Source of the DNA: UBA7236 sp044227505
Lineage (GTDB): Bacteria > Bacteroidota > Bacteroidia > Chitinophagales > BACL12
Length of the DNA: 64,000 nt
Assembly: GCA_044227505.1 (NCBI GenBank)
Contig: JBGAWP010000005.1
Span: forward strand, 47,770 to 111,769
Direction of reading: 5' to 3'
The notes beneath the pieces are model-generated. The model did not search any database, had not been told where the DNA came from, and was given only the letters and a program-made list of their open reading frames with translations. The translations under genes and the position numbers were made by a program. Below, piece by piece: positions 19,485 to 29,440 of the stretch (the stretch's first letter is position 1; each line of letters starts with the position of its first letter).

Positions 19485-21197
19485 ATGAAAACAAATTTTC
19501 AAATGCTGATGCCAATAATAATTGGCATTTTGTTACTCCAAGGCACCGCAATTGCACAAGTAGTTTCCACCCCCAAAAAGGCATACCCCGGAATGGAACA
19601 GGAGCAAATCGGCGATCCATATAAGCCGAATGCTTATAACAATCAAAAAACTTCTCCTGCTTATCGATATTCGGGTTACAGCCACGGGAAAACTACAATT
19701 ACATCAATCGTAACTGTTCAGGTTAATGTTGACAGCAGCGGCATGAATATAATTGACGACGCAGCCAACGAACCCAATATTGCTTACGACCAGTTCAAAC
19801 CTGAATCCATCGTAATAGGCTGGCGACAATTTGATAATGTTGAAAGTAACTTTCGTCAGGCCGGATGGAGCTATACTTCCGATGGCGGCAGTACATGGAC
19901 ATTTCCCGGCTCCATTAACCCGGGCGTTTTTCGCTCAGATCCGGTGCTTGATTTCGATTTGCAGGGAAATTTTTATTATAACAGTTTATCTGTTACACCT
20001 GATTTGGTTTGTAGGGTTTATGAGAGTAATGATGGTGCAGTTTCGTGGAATAGCGGAACGCATGCAGGTGGCGGCGACAAACAATGGATGGCAGTTGATC
20101 GCACGGGAGGAGTTGGAACTAATAATATTTATGCATTTTGGTCGCAGTTCAGCAGTTCGTGCTTACCGGGTAATTTCATCCGTTCAACAGATTTAAATGA
20201 TAGCTATGAAGATTGCACTGTGGTTGACGATGACCCGTATTACGGTACCATGGCAATAAATAATTCGGGTGATCTATATATAGTTGGTGGCGGCGATAAT
20301 AGCCAACATGTGAAAGTATACAAATCGGAAACAGCTAAAATACCGGGCGCAACCGTTACCTGGAACCCTTCCGTAGATGTTTTTATGGACGGCGATATCA
20401 GCGGATGGGGCTCCATAAATCCTGAAGGCCTTTCCGGTCAGGCAAATATAGATGTGGATCGTTCCGGTGGACCGGGAGAAGGAAATGTTTATGTGCTTGC
20501 GAGTGTTTGGAGATCGGACATTGGAGATGAGGCTGATGTAATGTTTAGCAGAAGCACAGATGGCGGTGCAACATGGAGTGACCCAATGCGCATAAACGAT
20601 GATGAAGGCACTTCAAACATACAATGGTTTGGCACCATGTCGGTGGCTCCGAATGGCCGAATCGATGCGATCTGGCTCGACACACGCGATGCTCCGGCCG
20701 GCACTGATCATTCAGCTTTATATTATTCGTATTCAAATGATCAGGGAATAACCTGGACAGTAAATGAGAAATTATCCGATACTTTCGACCCGCATGTTGG
20801 TTATCCCAATCAAAATAAAATGGGTGATTATTTCGATATGATCTCCGACGAAACTGGTGCTCACCTTGCCTGGACCAATACACTCAATGGTGAGGAGGAT
20901 GTTTATTACAGTCATATTATCCCGGAAGCTCCGCTTACTGATATAAATGAAAATTTCGGTCCATTTGCCTCGCTAATTATTTCGCCAAATCCGGCGCATA
21001 ACAATTGTCAAATAAGCGGCCTAAAAAACTATACAACAATAAAACTTCTGAATATTCAGGGACAATACCTTTGGACCTTGCAAACCAATGAATCTGCAGT
21101 AAGTATTGACATTTCGAAAATACCGGCAGGCATTTATTGGTTGCAATTCAGTGATGTATTTGGCAATAAGATGGTGAAAAGATTGATTAAAAATTAA
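19485..21197 (+). CDS. Secreted Asp-box (BNR/sialidase-like) protein with T9SS sorting domain
   Basis: Exported protein of 570 aa: signal peptide to about residue 25, then a probable beta-propeller with at least four Asp-box motifs (SDGGSTW, NDGAVSW, TDGGATW, NDQGITW), then a T9SS type A domain (LIISPNPAHNNCQI, ending GNKMVKRLIKN). Asp boxes are structural and occur in sialidases and many other propellers; the sialidase catalytic Arg triad is not evident to me, so no enzyme activity is claimed. It stands alone, 222 bases after the frameshifted gene. Confidence 0.75.
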   Translation: MKTNFQMLMPIIIGILLLQGTAIAQVVSTPKKAYPGMEQEQIGDPYKPNAYNNQKTSPAYRYSGYSHGKTTITSIVTVQVNVDSSGMNIIDDAANEPNIAYDQFKPESIVIGWRQFDNVESNFRQAGWSYTSDGGSTWTFPGSINPGVFRSDPVLDFDLQGNFYYNSLSVTPDLVCRVYESNDGAVSWNSGTHAGGGDKQWMAVDRTGGVGTNNIYAFWSQFSSSCLPGNFIRSTDLNDSYEDCTVVDDDPYYGTMAINNSGDLYIVGGGDNSQHVKVYKSETAKIPGATVTWNPSVDVFMDGDISGWGSINPEGLSGQANIDVDRSGGPGEGNVYVLASVWRSDIGDEADVMFSRSTDGGATWSDPMRINDDEGTSNIQWFGTMSVAPNGRIDAIWLDTRDAPAGTDHSALYYSYSNDQGITWTVNEKLSDTFDPHVGYPNQNKMGDYFDMISDETGAHLAWTNTLNGEEDVYYSHIIPEAPLTDINENFGPFASLIISPNPAHNNCQISGLKNYTTIKLLNIQGQYLWTLQTNESAVSIDISKIPAGIYWLQFSDVFGNKMVKRLIKN

Positions 21198-21259
21198 TTA
21201 CTGAATTTTATCTTCAAAAAAATCAATAATAATATAGCCATAGTTAAGTTAGATGCTTA

Positions 21260-21299
21260 ACAGGAGTATAACCTTAAGTTCTGGGTATACTCCTGTATT
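21260..21299 (+). terminator. Hairpin terminator after the Asp-box gene
   Basis: ACAGGAGTATA and TATACTCCTGT form a perfect 11-bp stem around a 15-base loop, followed by a short T-rich stretch, 62 bases after the stop. The remaining 21300-21611 gap is AT-rich with no recognised gene. Confidence 0.65.
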
Positions 21300-21611
21300 T
21301 ATAGTTTATTTATTGCAACTTGATATTTAGATATGAATGTATCTTTTTCAACAACATTTCTAATTTGAATTGCAATTACAAACATTGTAACATTTTTCAC
21401 TTATCTGGTGTTTTAGAAGTTTATTATACCAGAACTTTGTTTTTATTAGTAAGCATAAATTATTTATTCGAAAATCGAAAACCTTTAATTTCGAAGGGTT
21501 TAGGTATCTTAAATTAAACTTTCAATAAAAAATATTAGTTTTGAAAAATCAAAAGCTTTGAATTGTGGTGGCACAATTGCTTATTTGAAATCTTGTATAT
21601 AATTAATATTT

Positions 21612-24600
21612 ATGCTGTATAAATCTACTTTACTCAACATTCTGTTTTTAGTAATTAGTTTTCAAATGAGTTATGCCCAAATTGTAATTAATGAAGCTTG
21701 CAATAAAAATTATATTGGTGGAATAGATGAAGACGGTGAAAATGAGGACTGGATAGAAATTTATAATGCAGGAGTTTCTCCTGTTGACCTTACAGATCAC
21801 GCTTTAAGCGACAAACTTTCAGAACCTGCTCAGTGGCCCTTATCAGGATTGGTTATTGCTCCCGGCGAATTCAAACGAATTTTTTGCAGTGAAAAGGATC
21901 GTTATGAAACTGCACCCTTTTTAAATGCTGTTACTGATCTTGATTATTCTCCGATTGTGGGTTGGAACACGCATAATTTTACTTCTGTTTTTGAATGGGA
22001 TGGTGTAAGTAATTTGGTTATTAATATTTGTTCCTACCTAAATACAGGATACACCGAAAACGCAATTTTTTTTCAAACTGCTACGCCATATGTATCAACT
22101 ACTGCAACGTTTAATGATGGGAGTGATGCTTCTTGCTCCGCGCCATTTGGTGCCACGTATTCACAAAGGCCAAACCTGATGATAAATAATGAGGTCTTAG
22201 ATTATGGAACAATTCAAAATACCAATACAGATTACCCCGCTCCTTATGGAAATTGGTATTGGAGTGCTCGTCACCAAATACTTATACATGCAAGCGAATT
22301 GATAGATGCAGGAATTGTTGCCGGACCAATAAATTCAATTGGCTTTCAGGTAGTATCCACCAATACTATTGTTTATACCTATATTGATGTATCCGTTAAT
22401 GCAACAATGTTAAATGATTTAACAGGAAATTTAATTCCTTCAGGCGGATATTTAAATCACACAAATTTCAAAATTGATTCGGAAGGGGAAACTGTTTATT
22501 TGTTTGACCCTGCAGGCACAAATATTAGTTCGTTAAATGTAGCATCACCGCAAGCAGATGTTTCGATAGGACTTACGCCAGATGCATCAGAAATTGTTTC
22601 CTGGATGTCGCCAAGCCCCGGCATGTCCAATAATGGCGCAACTTTATTTACAGATACATTGCAGGCACCAGTTTTGTCTGTTGCCTCCGGGATATTTAAT
22701 AGTAGTTTTTACCTCAAAATAAATAACCCGAATCCTGAAGCTATTTTAACCAAAGTAGTGTATACTTTAGATGGAAGCGATCCAACATTTTTATCACCGG
22801 AATTTATTGAAGATTCCATGCTGATATCAGGCGCAACGGTAATAAGGGCTAAAATTTTTCCTCTTGTTGCAAACAATTATTTACCCAGTGTTGATGCATA
22901 TGGTACTTATTTATTTGATATTGATCACAGTACACCAATATTGTTTGTCACCACACAAAATTCAAATCTGTATGGAGAAAACGGAATTTTTGATAATTAC
23001 AATTCCGATTGGATAAAAGCTGCGCATGTTACCTGGTTAACAAAAGAAAGTGATCACCCAATATTATTTCAAACCAGAACTGCAATGCGCATGGATGGAG
23101 GCGCAGGAGGGAGCAGGGCTTATCCGCAACATTCGTTTCGCCTAACATTTGATCACTCGGCACTGGGGGAGGAAACTATACATGAAACTTTAATACCCAA
23201 TATTCCTTTTCGTGATAAATACAGCGAGGTGTATTTAAGAAACGACAGCAACCAATGGTTGACCTTTCCTCAAAAAGACGCTTGTCAGGTGAGCATGATG
23301 AGTAAGGGTACCAATAATTATTATTCTGCAATGGAACCTGTAACAGTGTATATCAATGGCGAATATTTTGGTTTATACGAACTGCGTGAAAAATTTAATG
23401 CCGAGTTTTTTGATGAGCGAGAAAATATCAATGAAGATTCCGTTGAAATTTTATCGTTGAGTTACTTTTATAATTTAATTCTTAGAGCACTTGAGGGAAA
23501 TTCGGAAAATTTCTTTAACGACTATAATGCATTTAATGAAATTGATCCGGCACTTTCTGATTATATGACACTAGCTGATCATTATTTTGATCTTGCCCAT
23601 TACACCGATTATATTATTGGTGAATCGTGGATGGGAAATACTGATTGGCCGGGAAATAATATTAAAATATATCGTTCCGATAAAACAAATTATCGCTGGC
23701 GGTTTGCCTTGATAGATCTGGAGTTATCGATGAGACCAAATAGCTGGACTAATTGCTCTGACAATCATATTCGCTACATGCTGGATCAAAGCACGGAAAA
23801 TCCATACATCAATATTTGGTTGCAAAGCATTCAAAATACAGCATACAAAAATTCTTTTATAAATCGTTATGCAGATCTCATGAACACCAGTTATTTAAAA
23901 GATACCTTATATGCTGAGGAACAAAAATTTTATGATAAAATGGTTGTGGAAATGCCAAATGAATATGCGCGATGGGGTGATCCATTTGATATAGATGGAC
24001 AAATGGCAACCTTTGAACAAAATCACAACACGTTTCAACAACAATTAGGGTGCAGAAGTAATAAAGTGAGAGGTGATCTGATTGAGGAATTTGAACTGAT
24101 TAAAGAAGTAGAGGTAACCTTAAACATATTTCCGGATAGTGCAGGAGCAATCAAATTAAATACAATTCAACCAACCATTTATCCATGGGAAGGAATATAT
24201 TTTGACGGCGTACCTATTCAACTTACCGCCGTGGCAGATTCAGGATATACTTTTGAGTATTGGTTGCCAAATCAATTTATAACTGATACCTTGAATCCTG
24301 CATTTGAAACAAATGTTGATGTTGACGAAATTACCTTCACTGCAGTTTTTAAATTGATTCCATTACCACCGGTAGCAGATGGGGAAACAATTGACTTTAC
24401 ATTGTATCCATCACCAAGCTCAGGTGTTATCACTATTGAACACAATAATAGCACCTTAGCAGAAAATGCTACCTATAAAATTTATGATATACATGGAAGG
24501 GCAGTCACTAAAGGCAATGTTGATCAGTCGGGTAAGAAAACCACCATCGATATTTCGAAATTAAATAATGCTATGTATATTATCAAAATAAGCAACGACG

Positions 24601-24638
24601 CTGAAGTTTTGGAAGTCATTTCATTTGTAAAAATATAA
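21612..24638 (+). CDS. Secreted CotH-kinase protein with lamin-tail and T9SS domains
   Basis: Exported protein of 1008 aa. Order: signal peptide (1-22); lamin-tail domain (about 23-115, IVINEACNKN and DWIEIYNAG); a region of unknown fold; a chitobiase-type segment (VVYTLDGSDPTF, about 387); a CotH kinase-like domain (about 440-790) with AMRMDGGAGGSRAYPQHSFR, EVYLRNDSNQW, VYINGEYFGLYELREKFNAE and ALIDLELSM; a segment resembling bacterial repeat modules; and a T9SS type A domain (FTLYPSPSSGVITIE). CotH proteins include spore-coat protein kinases. Here it is probably a surface or secreted protein kinase-like enzyme; target unknown. Confidence 0.8.
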   Translation: MLYKSTLLNILFLVISFQMSYAQIVINEACNKNYIGGIDEDGENEDWIEIYNAGVSPVDLTDHALSDKLSEPAQWPLSGLVIAPGEFKRIFCSEKDRYETAPFLNAVTDLDYSPIVGWNTHNFTSVFEWDGVSNLVINICSYLNTGYTENAIFFQTATPYVSTTATFNDGSDASCSAPFGATYSQRPNLMINNEVLDYGTIQNTNTDYPAPYGNWYWSARHQILIHASELIDAGIVAGPINSIGFQVVSTNTIVYTYIDVSVNATMLNDLTGNLIPSGGYLNHTNFKIDSEGETVYLFDPAGTNISSLNVASPQADVSIGLTPDASEIVSWMSPSPGMSNNGATLFTDTLQAPVLSVASGIFNSSFYLKINNPNPEAILTKVVYTLDGSDPTFLSPEFIEDSMLISGATVIRAKIFPLVANNYLPSVDAYGTYLFDIDHSTPILFVTTQNSNLYGENGIFDNYNSDWIKAAHVTWLTKESDHPILFQTRTAMRMDGGAGGSRAYPQHSFRLTFDHSALGEETIHETLIPNIPFRDKYSEVYLRNDSNQWLTFPQKDACQVSMMSKGTNNYYSAMEPVTVYINGEYFGLYELREKFNAEFFDERENINEDSVEILSLSYFYNLILRALEGNSENFFNDYNAFNEIDPALSDYMTLADHYFDLAHYTDYIIGESWMGNTDWPGNNIKIYRSDKTNYRWRFALIDLELSMRPNSWTNCSDNHIRYMLDQSTENPYINIWLQSIQNTAYKNSFINRYADLMNTSYLKDTLYAEEQKFYDKMVVEMPNEYARWGDPFDIDGQMATFEQNHNTFQQQLGCRSNKVRGDLIEEFELIKEVEVTLNIFPDSAGAIKLNTIQPTIYPWEGIYFDGVPIQLTAVADSGYTFEYWLPNQFITDTLNPAFETNVDVDEITFTAVFKLIPLPPVADGETIDFTLYPSPSSGVITIEHNNSTLAENATYKIYDIHGRAVTKGNVDQSGKKTTIDISKLNNAMYIIKISNDAEVLEVISFVKI

Positions 24639-24732
24639 AACTACAATTTTACAAAAACCATTATTTTTGATGAATGTTGATCGAAGACAAGAAATTCTAT
24701 GTCAATTGTAGTATAGGAACTTTCATGTTTCA

Positions 24733-25509
24733 ATGATATATAAATGTTACATACCATCGCCGGCGTTACAACCCTATATAGAAAAATATTGGCTGCTTTC
24801 CGGTTTTGTGTATGAAAAAGAAATTATAAAGCTTGTTCCTGATGATGGAGGTATAAACCTCTTGCTAAACTTGGGTGAAGATTTCAATTCAATAAAATTT
24901 AATAAGGAAATTAATCATGAACGTGTCTATATTGTTGGTACAATGACCCAAACGGATGAACAGGTTTTGCTTGGAAAAGTGTTATTGTTTGGTATAAAAT
25001 TTAAACCGGGCGCATTTTCGCATTTCTATAAATTCGACTCCTTAAATGTTTATGCAAATCAGTTTCAGGAATTAAATTTTAAATATTTTCCAGATATAAA
25101 AAAAATAATTCAAGATTTTATTCCATACATAGATCAGTTTTATTTGGATAAATTATCCCCGCCAAAGTATTCGCTCTTAAATATAATTTCAGACATTTCC
25201 GATTACAACGGAATTATTAAAACGGAGAAATTAGCAAAAACACATTTTACTACTGTTCGACATTTGGAACGACAATTTAATAATCAGATCGGAATCTCAC
25301 CTAAAGAATTTATAAATCTCACACGTTTCAATAAGGTATTGTACCGTTTGCAATCCAACAATTCAAAAACACTCTCCGAAATTGCATGGGAGATGGGTTA
25401 CTACGACCATGCACATCTTACCAATGATTTTAAACGATATACAGGAGATCCACCATCAGCATTTATTTTGTCGGATTTTTCCAAGTCTGTTTCCACAGAC
25501 ATCCGATAA
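24733..25509 (+). CDS. AraC-family transcriptional regulator
   Basis: Cytoplasmic regulator of 258 aa. The N-terminal domain (MIYKCYIPSPALQPYIEKYW) belongs to the DUF6597-type cupin-like sensory domain of many phylum regulators. The C-terminal AraC DNA-binding domain (about 155-250) has both helix-turn-helix units (TEKLAKTHFTTVRHLERQF and LSEIAWEMGYYDHAHLTNDF). The small membrane protein 30 bases downstream on the same strand is probably its co-transcribed partner or target. Confidence 0.9.
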   Translation: MIYKCYIPSPALQPYIEKYWLLSGFVYEKEIIKLVPDDGGINLLLNLGEDFNSIKFNKEINHERVYIVGTMTQTDEQVLLGKVLLFGIKFKPGAFSHFYKFDSLNVYANQFQELNFKYFPDIKKIIQDFIPYIDQFYLDKLSPPKYSLLNIISDISDYNGIIKTEKLAKTHFTTVRHLERQFNNQIGISPKEFINLTRFNKVLYRLQSNNSKTLSEIAWEMGYYDHAHLTNDFKRYTGDPPSAFILSDFSKSVSTDIR

Positions 25510-25539
25510 ATTTGCCTCGAAACAAAATCCAACTGTATC

Positions 25540-25953
25540 ATGAATTCAAAATCAATTATAGCTGCATTAATTGGAGCCGTAGCATTTTTTATTTTGGCCT
25601 GGCTTGTATTTGGAATACTGATGATCGATTTTTATTTGTCCAATGTATTACCTTACGAAGGACTAATAAAAGACCCACCTGTAATTTGGGCGCTGTTTGT
25701 GCATGGTCTTAGTATTGCTACTTTGTTTGCTTTTCTGTTTTATAAAATGAATATTAAAACATTTGGAAAAGGGTTTCTGCTTGCAGTATGGGTTGGACTA
25801 TTAGTGACCATTTATTTTTATGCATTCATGCACGCATCCTTAAATCTCTATACAATTAAACGCATGCTCGTTGAGCTTGTAGTGAGTCCACTTTTCTTGG
25901 GAATTGTTGGTGGAATTACCGCAAAAAGTTTTGGAATGTTAAACAAATCATGA
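25540..25953 (+). CDS. Small four-helix membrane protein of unknown function
   Basis: 137 aa, four predicted membrane helices (about 7-30, 47-68, 78-98, 112-130). It closely follows the AraC-type regulator (30-base gap) and probably shares its transcript. I do not recognise a family with certainty; the overall look is like small DUF1761-type membrane proteins. The start MNSKSIIAALIGAVAFF gives a normal first helix. Confidence 0.65.
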   Translation: MNSKSIIAALIGAVAFFILAWLVFGILMIDFYLSNVLPYEGLIKDPPVIWALFVHGLSIATLFAFLFYKMNIKTFGKGFLLAVWVGLLVTIYFYAFMHASLNLYTIKRMLVELVVSPLFLGIVGGITAKSFGMLNKS

Positions 25954-26097
25954 TTCTTTCAACAGAACTCCCATTTGCTAATTATACCATTTGTTAATTT
26001 GTCAGCCGCTCCCTACCTTGGTTTCTAAAATATTCAGGTGTTCCGTTAACCGGCTGTTTCATTATCAATTGTCAATTATCAATTGTCAATTTTTTTC

Positions 26098-26190
26098 GGC
26101 TGTTCATTTGTACATCGGTACATTTATTTGGCTGTTCATTTGTACATCGGTACATTTATTTGGCTGTTCATCGGAACATTGGTACATTCA
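26098..26190 (+). repeat. 32-bp tandem repeat (2.9 units) ending in the purF stop
   Basis: Units start at 26098, 26130 and 26162, each beginning GGCTGTTCAT and carrying CGGTACATTTATTT. The third is shorter and reads CGGAACATTGGTACATTCA, where TCA (26188-26190) is the complement of the purF TGA stop. Just before it are CAATTGTCAATTATCAATTG words. No gene lies in 25954-26187. Confidence 0.85.
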
Positions 26191-28086
26191 ATAAGCGCGT
26201 ACATCTTTCTTCTCCACAAAATTCATAAACGCCTTATTCGCAACCTTATTTCCACCCGGAGTAGGGTAGTTTCCGGTAAAATACCAATCGCCTAAATTTT
26301 TTGGTACTGCAAGATGGAGATTGTCTACAGTTTGATAAATAACTGCAACCTCTGCTTTTATTGTTGGAGCTTTTACGATCTCAGCAATTTTATTGGAAAT
26401 TTGTTCTTCGGTAAATTGATCGTAGAGTTTTTTTACTGCGTTGTAGGTTTTTTCGTTGGGTAATTTATTTACTTTTTTACATTCTTCGTAAACTTCATTT
26501 ACCATATGTTCTTTGCCGGCTTCTTTTAATAATTCCATCATTGCACGGAATGCTACAAAATCGCCCATTTTACTCATGTCAATTCCGTAACAATCGGGAT
26601 AACGAATTTGCGGTGCGGAAGAAACTATAATTATTTTTTTAGGATGTAATCTGTCTAAAATTGCAATGATACTTTGACGCAATGTTGTTCCCCTTACAAT
26701 AGAATCATCCAGCAAAACGATGGTGTCCTTGCTATCTGTAACCTGTCCATAAGTTACATCATATACATGGCTCACAAGATCAGTTCTGTCGTGATCGTTG
26801 GTGATAAATGTGCGAAGCTTTACATCTTTTAACGCGAGTTTTTCCACGCGCGGTCGCAGACTTAATATTTTCTGAATGGCTTCAATATTTTTGTTGCCAT
26901 TTAATTTATTTATTTCTTCTGCTTTGTGATGTGCAAGATGTTCTTCTATGCCTTTTATTAATCCGTAAAATGCAATTTCAGCGGTATTTGGGATGAATGA
27001 AAAAATTGTATTTTCAAAATCGTAATTAACAGCTTTTAAAACTTTATCTGTCAATACACGTCCAAGATTTTTTCTTTCCTCATAGATCTCTTTATCATTT
27101 CCTCTGGAGAAATAAATTCTTTCAAATGAACAGGAAAGTTTTTCAGCTTGTGGCCGGCACATTGCTTCACGAACTGTTCCTTTCTTTTTAATGATCAATG
27201 CATGTCCGGGAGTTAATTCCTTTACTGCATCAAAAGGAACATCAAAGGTTGTCATTATTGCAGGTCGTTCGCTGGCAGCAACCACCACTTCATCATCCTG
27301 ATAATAATATAAAGGTCGAATACCATTTGGATCGCGCATTACAAATGCATCTCCGTGTCCAAACATGCCTGTCATTGCATATCCGCCTTCAAAATCTTTG
27401 GAAGAGCGGGCTAAAATTCTCTGTACATCCAGATCGCTCGCAATTAATTGCGTTAAAGTTTTGTTGTCGTGATACTCCTTTCTCTCATCAAATAAATTCT
27501 GCACTTCATCATCTAAAAAATGACCAATTTTTTCCATTACCGTAACGGTATCTACAAATTGTGTCGGATGCTGCCCTAATTCCAGTAATTGCTGAAACAA
27601 TTCATCGTTATTTACCATATTAAAATTACCGGCGAGCACAAGATTTCTTGTCATCCAGTTATTTTCGCGAACAAATGGATGGCAACTATCGATATCATTT
27701 CTTCCATAAGTTCCGTAACGCAAATGTCCCATTAAAACCTCACCGGTAAAGGGCACATTTTTTTTCATCCATTCGGTATTATTATAGAGTTCCGGATTTT
27801 TTTTCTGGATCTTCCGTGTTTTTTTAAAAATATCCTCGAAAATATCTTTAATGGCAGTTGGAGAAATACTTCTTCTTCTGTCCAAAAACTTATAACCCGG
27901 CGCCAGATCTATTTTAATTGTTGCAATACCTGCTCCATCCTGTCCACGATTATGCTCCTTTTCCATGAGGAGATACAATTTATTTAAACCGTACAATGGA
28001 GTTCCATATTTTTTATGGTAGTAGGAGAGTGGCTTTAATAATCGAATGAGGGCAATGCCGCATTCATGCTTAATGTTATCGCTCAC
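26188..28086 (-). CDS. purF: Amidophosphoribosyltransferase
   Basis: First committed enzyme of purine synthesis, using glutamine and PRPP to make phosphoribosylamine; 632 aa. The glutaminase domain starts after a short propeptide: MSDNIKHE precedes Cys9 (ECGIALIRL), which must be exposed by processing. The phosphoribosyltransferase domain has the PRPP motif VLLDDSIVRGTTLRQSI. It is longer than the E. coli enzyme (about 505 aa), with insertions in the middle and a C-terminal extension, as in many members of this phylum. Single gene; its stop lies within a tandem repeat. Confidence 0.92.
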   Translation of the reverse strand: MSDNIKHECGIALIRLLKPLSYYHKKYGTPLYGLNKLYLLMEKEHNRGQDGAGIATIKIDLAPGYKFLDRRRSISPTAIKDIFEDIFKKTRKIQKKNPELYNNTEWMKKNVPFTGEVLMGHLRYGTYGRNDIDSCHPFVRENNWMTRNLVLAGNFNMVNNDELFQQLLELGQHPTQFVDTVTVMEKIGHFLDDEVQNLFDERKEYHDNKTLTQLIASDLDVQRILARSSKDFEGGYAMTGMFGHGDAFVMRDPNGIRPLYYYQDDEVVVAASERPAIMTTFDVPFDAVKELTPGHALIIKKKGTVREAMCRPQAEKLSCSFERIYFSRGNDKEIYEERKNLGRVLTDKVLKAVNYDFENTIFSFIPNTAEIAFYGLIKGIEEHLAHHKAEEINKLNGNKNIEAIQKILSLRPRVEKLALKDVKLRTFITNDHDRTDLVSHVYDVTYGQVTDSKDTIVLLDDSIVRGTTLRQSIIAILDRLHPKKIIIVSSAPQIRYPDCYGIDMSKMGDFVAFRAMMELLKEAGKEHMVNEVYEECKKVNKLPNEKTYNAVKKLYDQFTEEQISNKIAEIVKAPTIKAEVAVIYQTVDNLHLAVPKNLGDWYFTGNYPTPGGNKVANKAFMNFVEKKDVRAY

Positions 28087-28159
28087 GAAATATTTTTATT
28101 TCTGAAGTGCAAAGTTACTTAATAAGTAGGAGAAACCTCAATTGAAGAATTATGGTTCA

Positions 28160-28402
28160 AATTGTCAGGAGTCATTGGTCAGGAGTAAGAAAATCCGGCT
28201 TGCGTGGAGCATTCTCACCACTCCCTATTCACCACTCACCAATTGTCAGGAGTCATTAGTCAGGAGGAAAAAAATCCAGCTTACATGGAGCATTCTCACC
28301 ACTCCCTACTCACCACTCACCAATTGTCAGGAGTCATTAGTCAGGAGGAAAAAAATCCGGCTTACATGGAGCATTCTCACCACTCCCTACTCACCACTCA
28401 CC
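28160..28402 (-). repeat. Three tandem copies of an 81-bp extragenic module
   Basis: Copies at 28160-28240, 28241-28321 and 28322-28402. Copies 2 and 3 differ at one position, and copy 1 at about eight. On the minus strand the unit begins GGTGAGTGGTGAGTAGGGAG, passes through a GCCGG core and ends CTGACTAATGACTCCTGACA. As 81 is divisible by 3 the array gives spurious repetitive reading frames; none looks like a protein gene. It abuts the moxR stop at 28406. Confidence 0.95.
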
Positions 28403-28405
28403 AAT

Positions 28406-29371
28406 TCATAACATCCCCCTGATCAGCTCATCCACCCCAATTCCATCCGCTTCCGCTTTGTAGTTGCGAACGATACGATGGCGGAGAACGGGAAGCGCTA
28501 CGGCTTTTACATCTTCAATGTCGGGAGAATATTTCCCGTTAATTGCAGCATTACATTTTGCACCGAGAACAAGGTATTGTGAAGCTCGTGGTCCGGCACC
28601 CCAGCTTAAATATTGTGTTGCTTTTGCATCCGCATTTTTTGTGTTAGGTCTTGTTTTAGATGCCAGCAAAACGGCATAATTCAAAACATTATCTGCAATG
28701 GGAATTCTTCTGATAACATGCTGATAATACATGATCTCTTCTGCGCCGATAATTTTATTTAATGTTGTTTTTTTATCCGAAGTGGTAGATTTTACAACTT
28801 CTATTTCTGCATCAAAATCAGGATAATCGAGATTTATCTCGAACATAAATCGGTCGAGTTGCGCTTCAGGTAAGGGATAAGTTCCTTCCTGTTCAATCGG
28901 GTTTTGAGTTGCCAGAACGAAAAATGGTAATTCCAGTTTATGTAAAGTTCCACCTATGGTTACATTTTTTTCCTGCATTGCCTCTAATAAAGCAGCTTGT
29001 GTTTTAGGCGGAGTTCTGTTGATCTCATCTGCCAAAATAATATTTGCAAATACAGGTCCTTTTATAAATTTAAATGTTCTGTTCTCATCCAATATCTCAT
29101 TTCCGGTAATATCGCTCGGCATAAGATCGGGAGTGAACTGGATGCGTTTGAAGGAAAGATGTAGAACATCTGCAATGGTTTTTATCAATAATGTTTTTGC
29201 CAATCCCGGAACTCCAACCAATAAACTGTGACCATCTGAAAAAATACTTAATAATACTTTTTGCACCACATCATCTTGACCTATTATTACTTTTCCAATT
29301 TCAGCCTTTAATGACTTGAAATCGGCAGCAAGTGAGTCAATAGCTTCCACATCGTTTTTAAATTCTTTCAT
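28406..29371 (-). CDS. MoxR-family AAA+ ATPase
   Basis: 321 aa ATPase of the MoxR group: Walker A GVPGLAKTLLIK, Walker B ILADEINRTPPKTQAALLEAM, sensor 1 ATQNPIEQEGTYPLPEAQLDRF and a C-terminal lid domain. MoxR proteins act as chaperone-like partners of VWA proteins such as BatA and BatB. This copy is 23 kb from the bat operon, directly downstream of three parvulin genes (69-base gap), so it may serve those or be a separate paralogue. A bat-linked moxR may lie left of the window. Confidence 0.93.
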   Translation of the reverse strand: MKEFKNDVEAIDSLAADFKSLKAEIGKVIIGQDDVVQKVLLSIFSDGHSLLVGVPGLAKTLLIKTIADVLHLSFKRIQFTPDLMPSDITGNEILDENRTFKFIKGPVFANIILADEINRTPPKTQAALLEAMQEKNVTIGGTLHKLELPFFVLATQNPIEQEGTYPLPEAQLDRFMFEINLDYPDFDAEIEVVKSTTSDKKTTLNKIIGAEEIMYYQHVIRRIPIADNVLNYAVLLASKTRPNTKNADAKATQYLSWGAGPRASQYLVLGAKCNAAINGKYSPDIEDVKAVALPVLRHRIVRNYKAEADGIGVDELIRGML

Positions 29372-29440
29372 ACTGGTATTTTAAACAAAACAATATAATT
29401 TTCAGGACCTAAAAAAATAATTAACAGGTTATAACATTCA

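Noticed and set aside
19485..21197. Calling the Asp-box protein a sialidase
   Set aside because: Asp boxes are structural; the catalytic Arg triad and FRIP motif were not found.
28142..28422. Open frames giving a repetitive 27-residue-period peptide across the 81-bp array
   Set aside because: They arise because 81 is divisible by three; two frames are open at once, no signal or homology, and the unit recurs elsewhere without an open frame.
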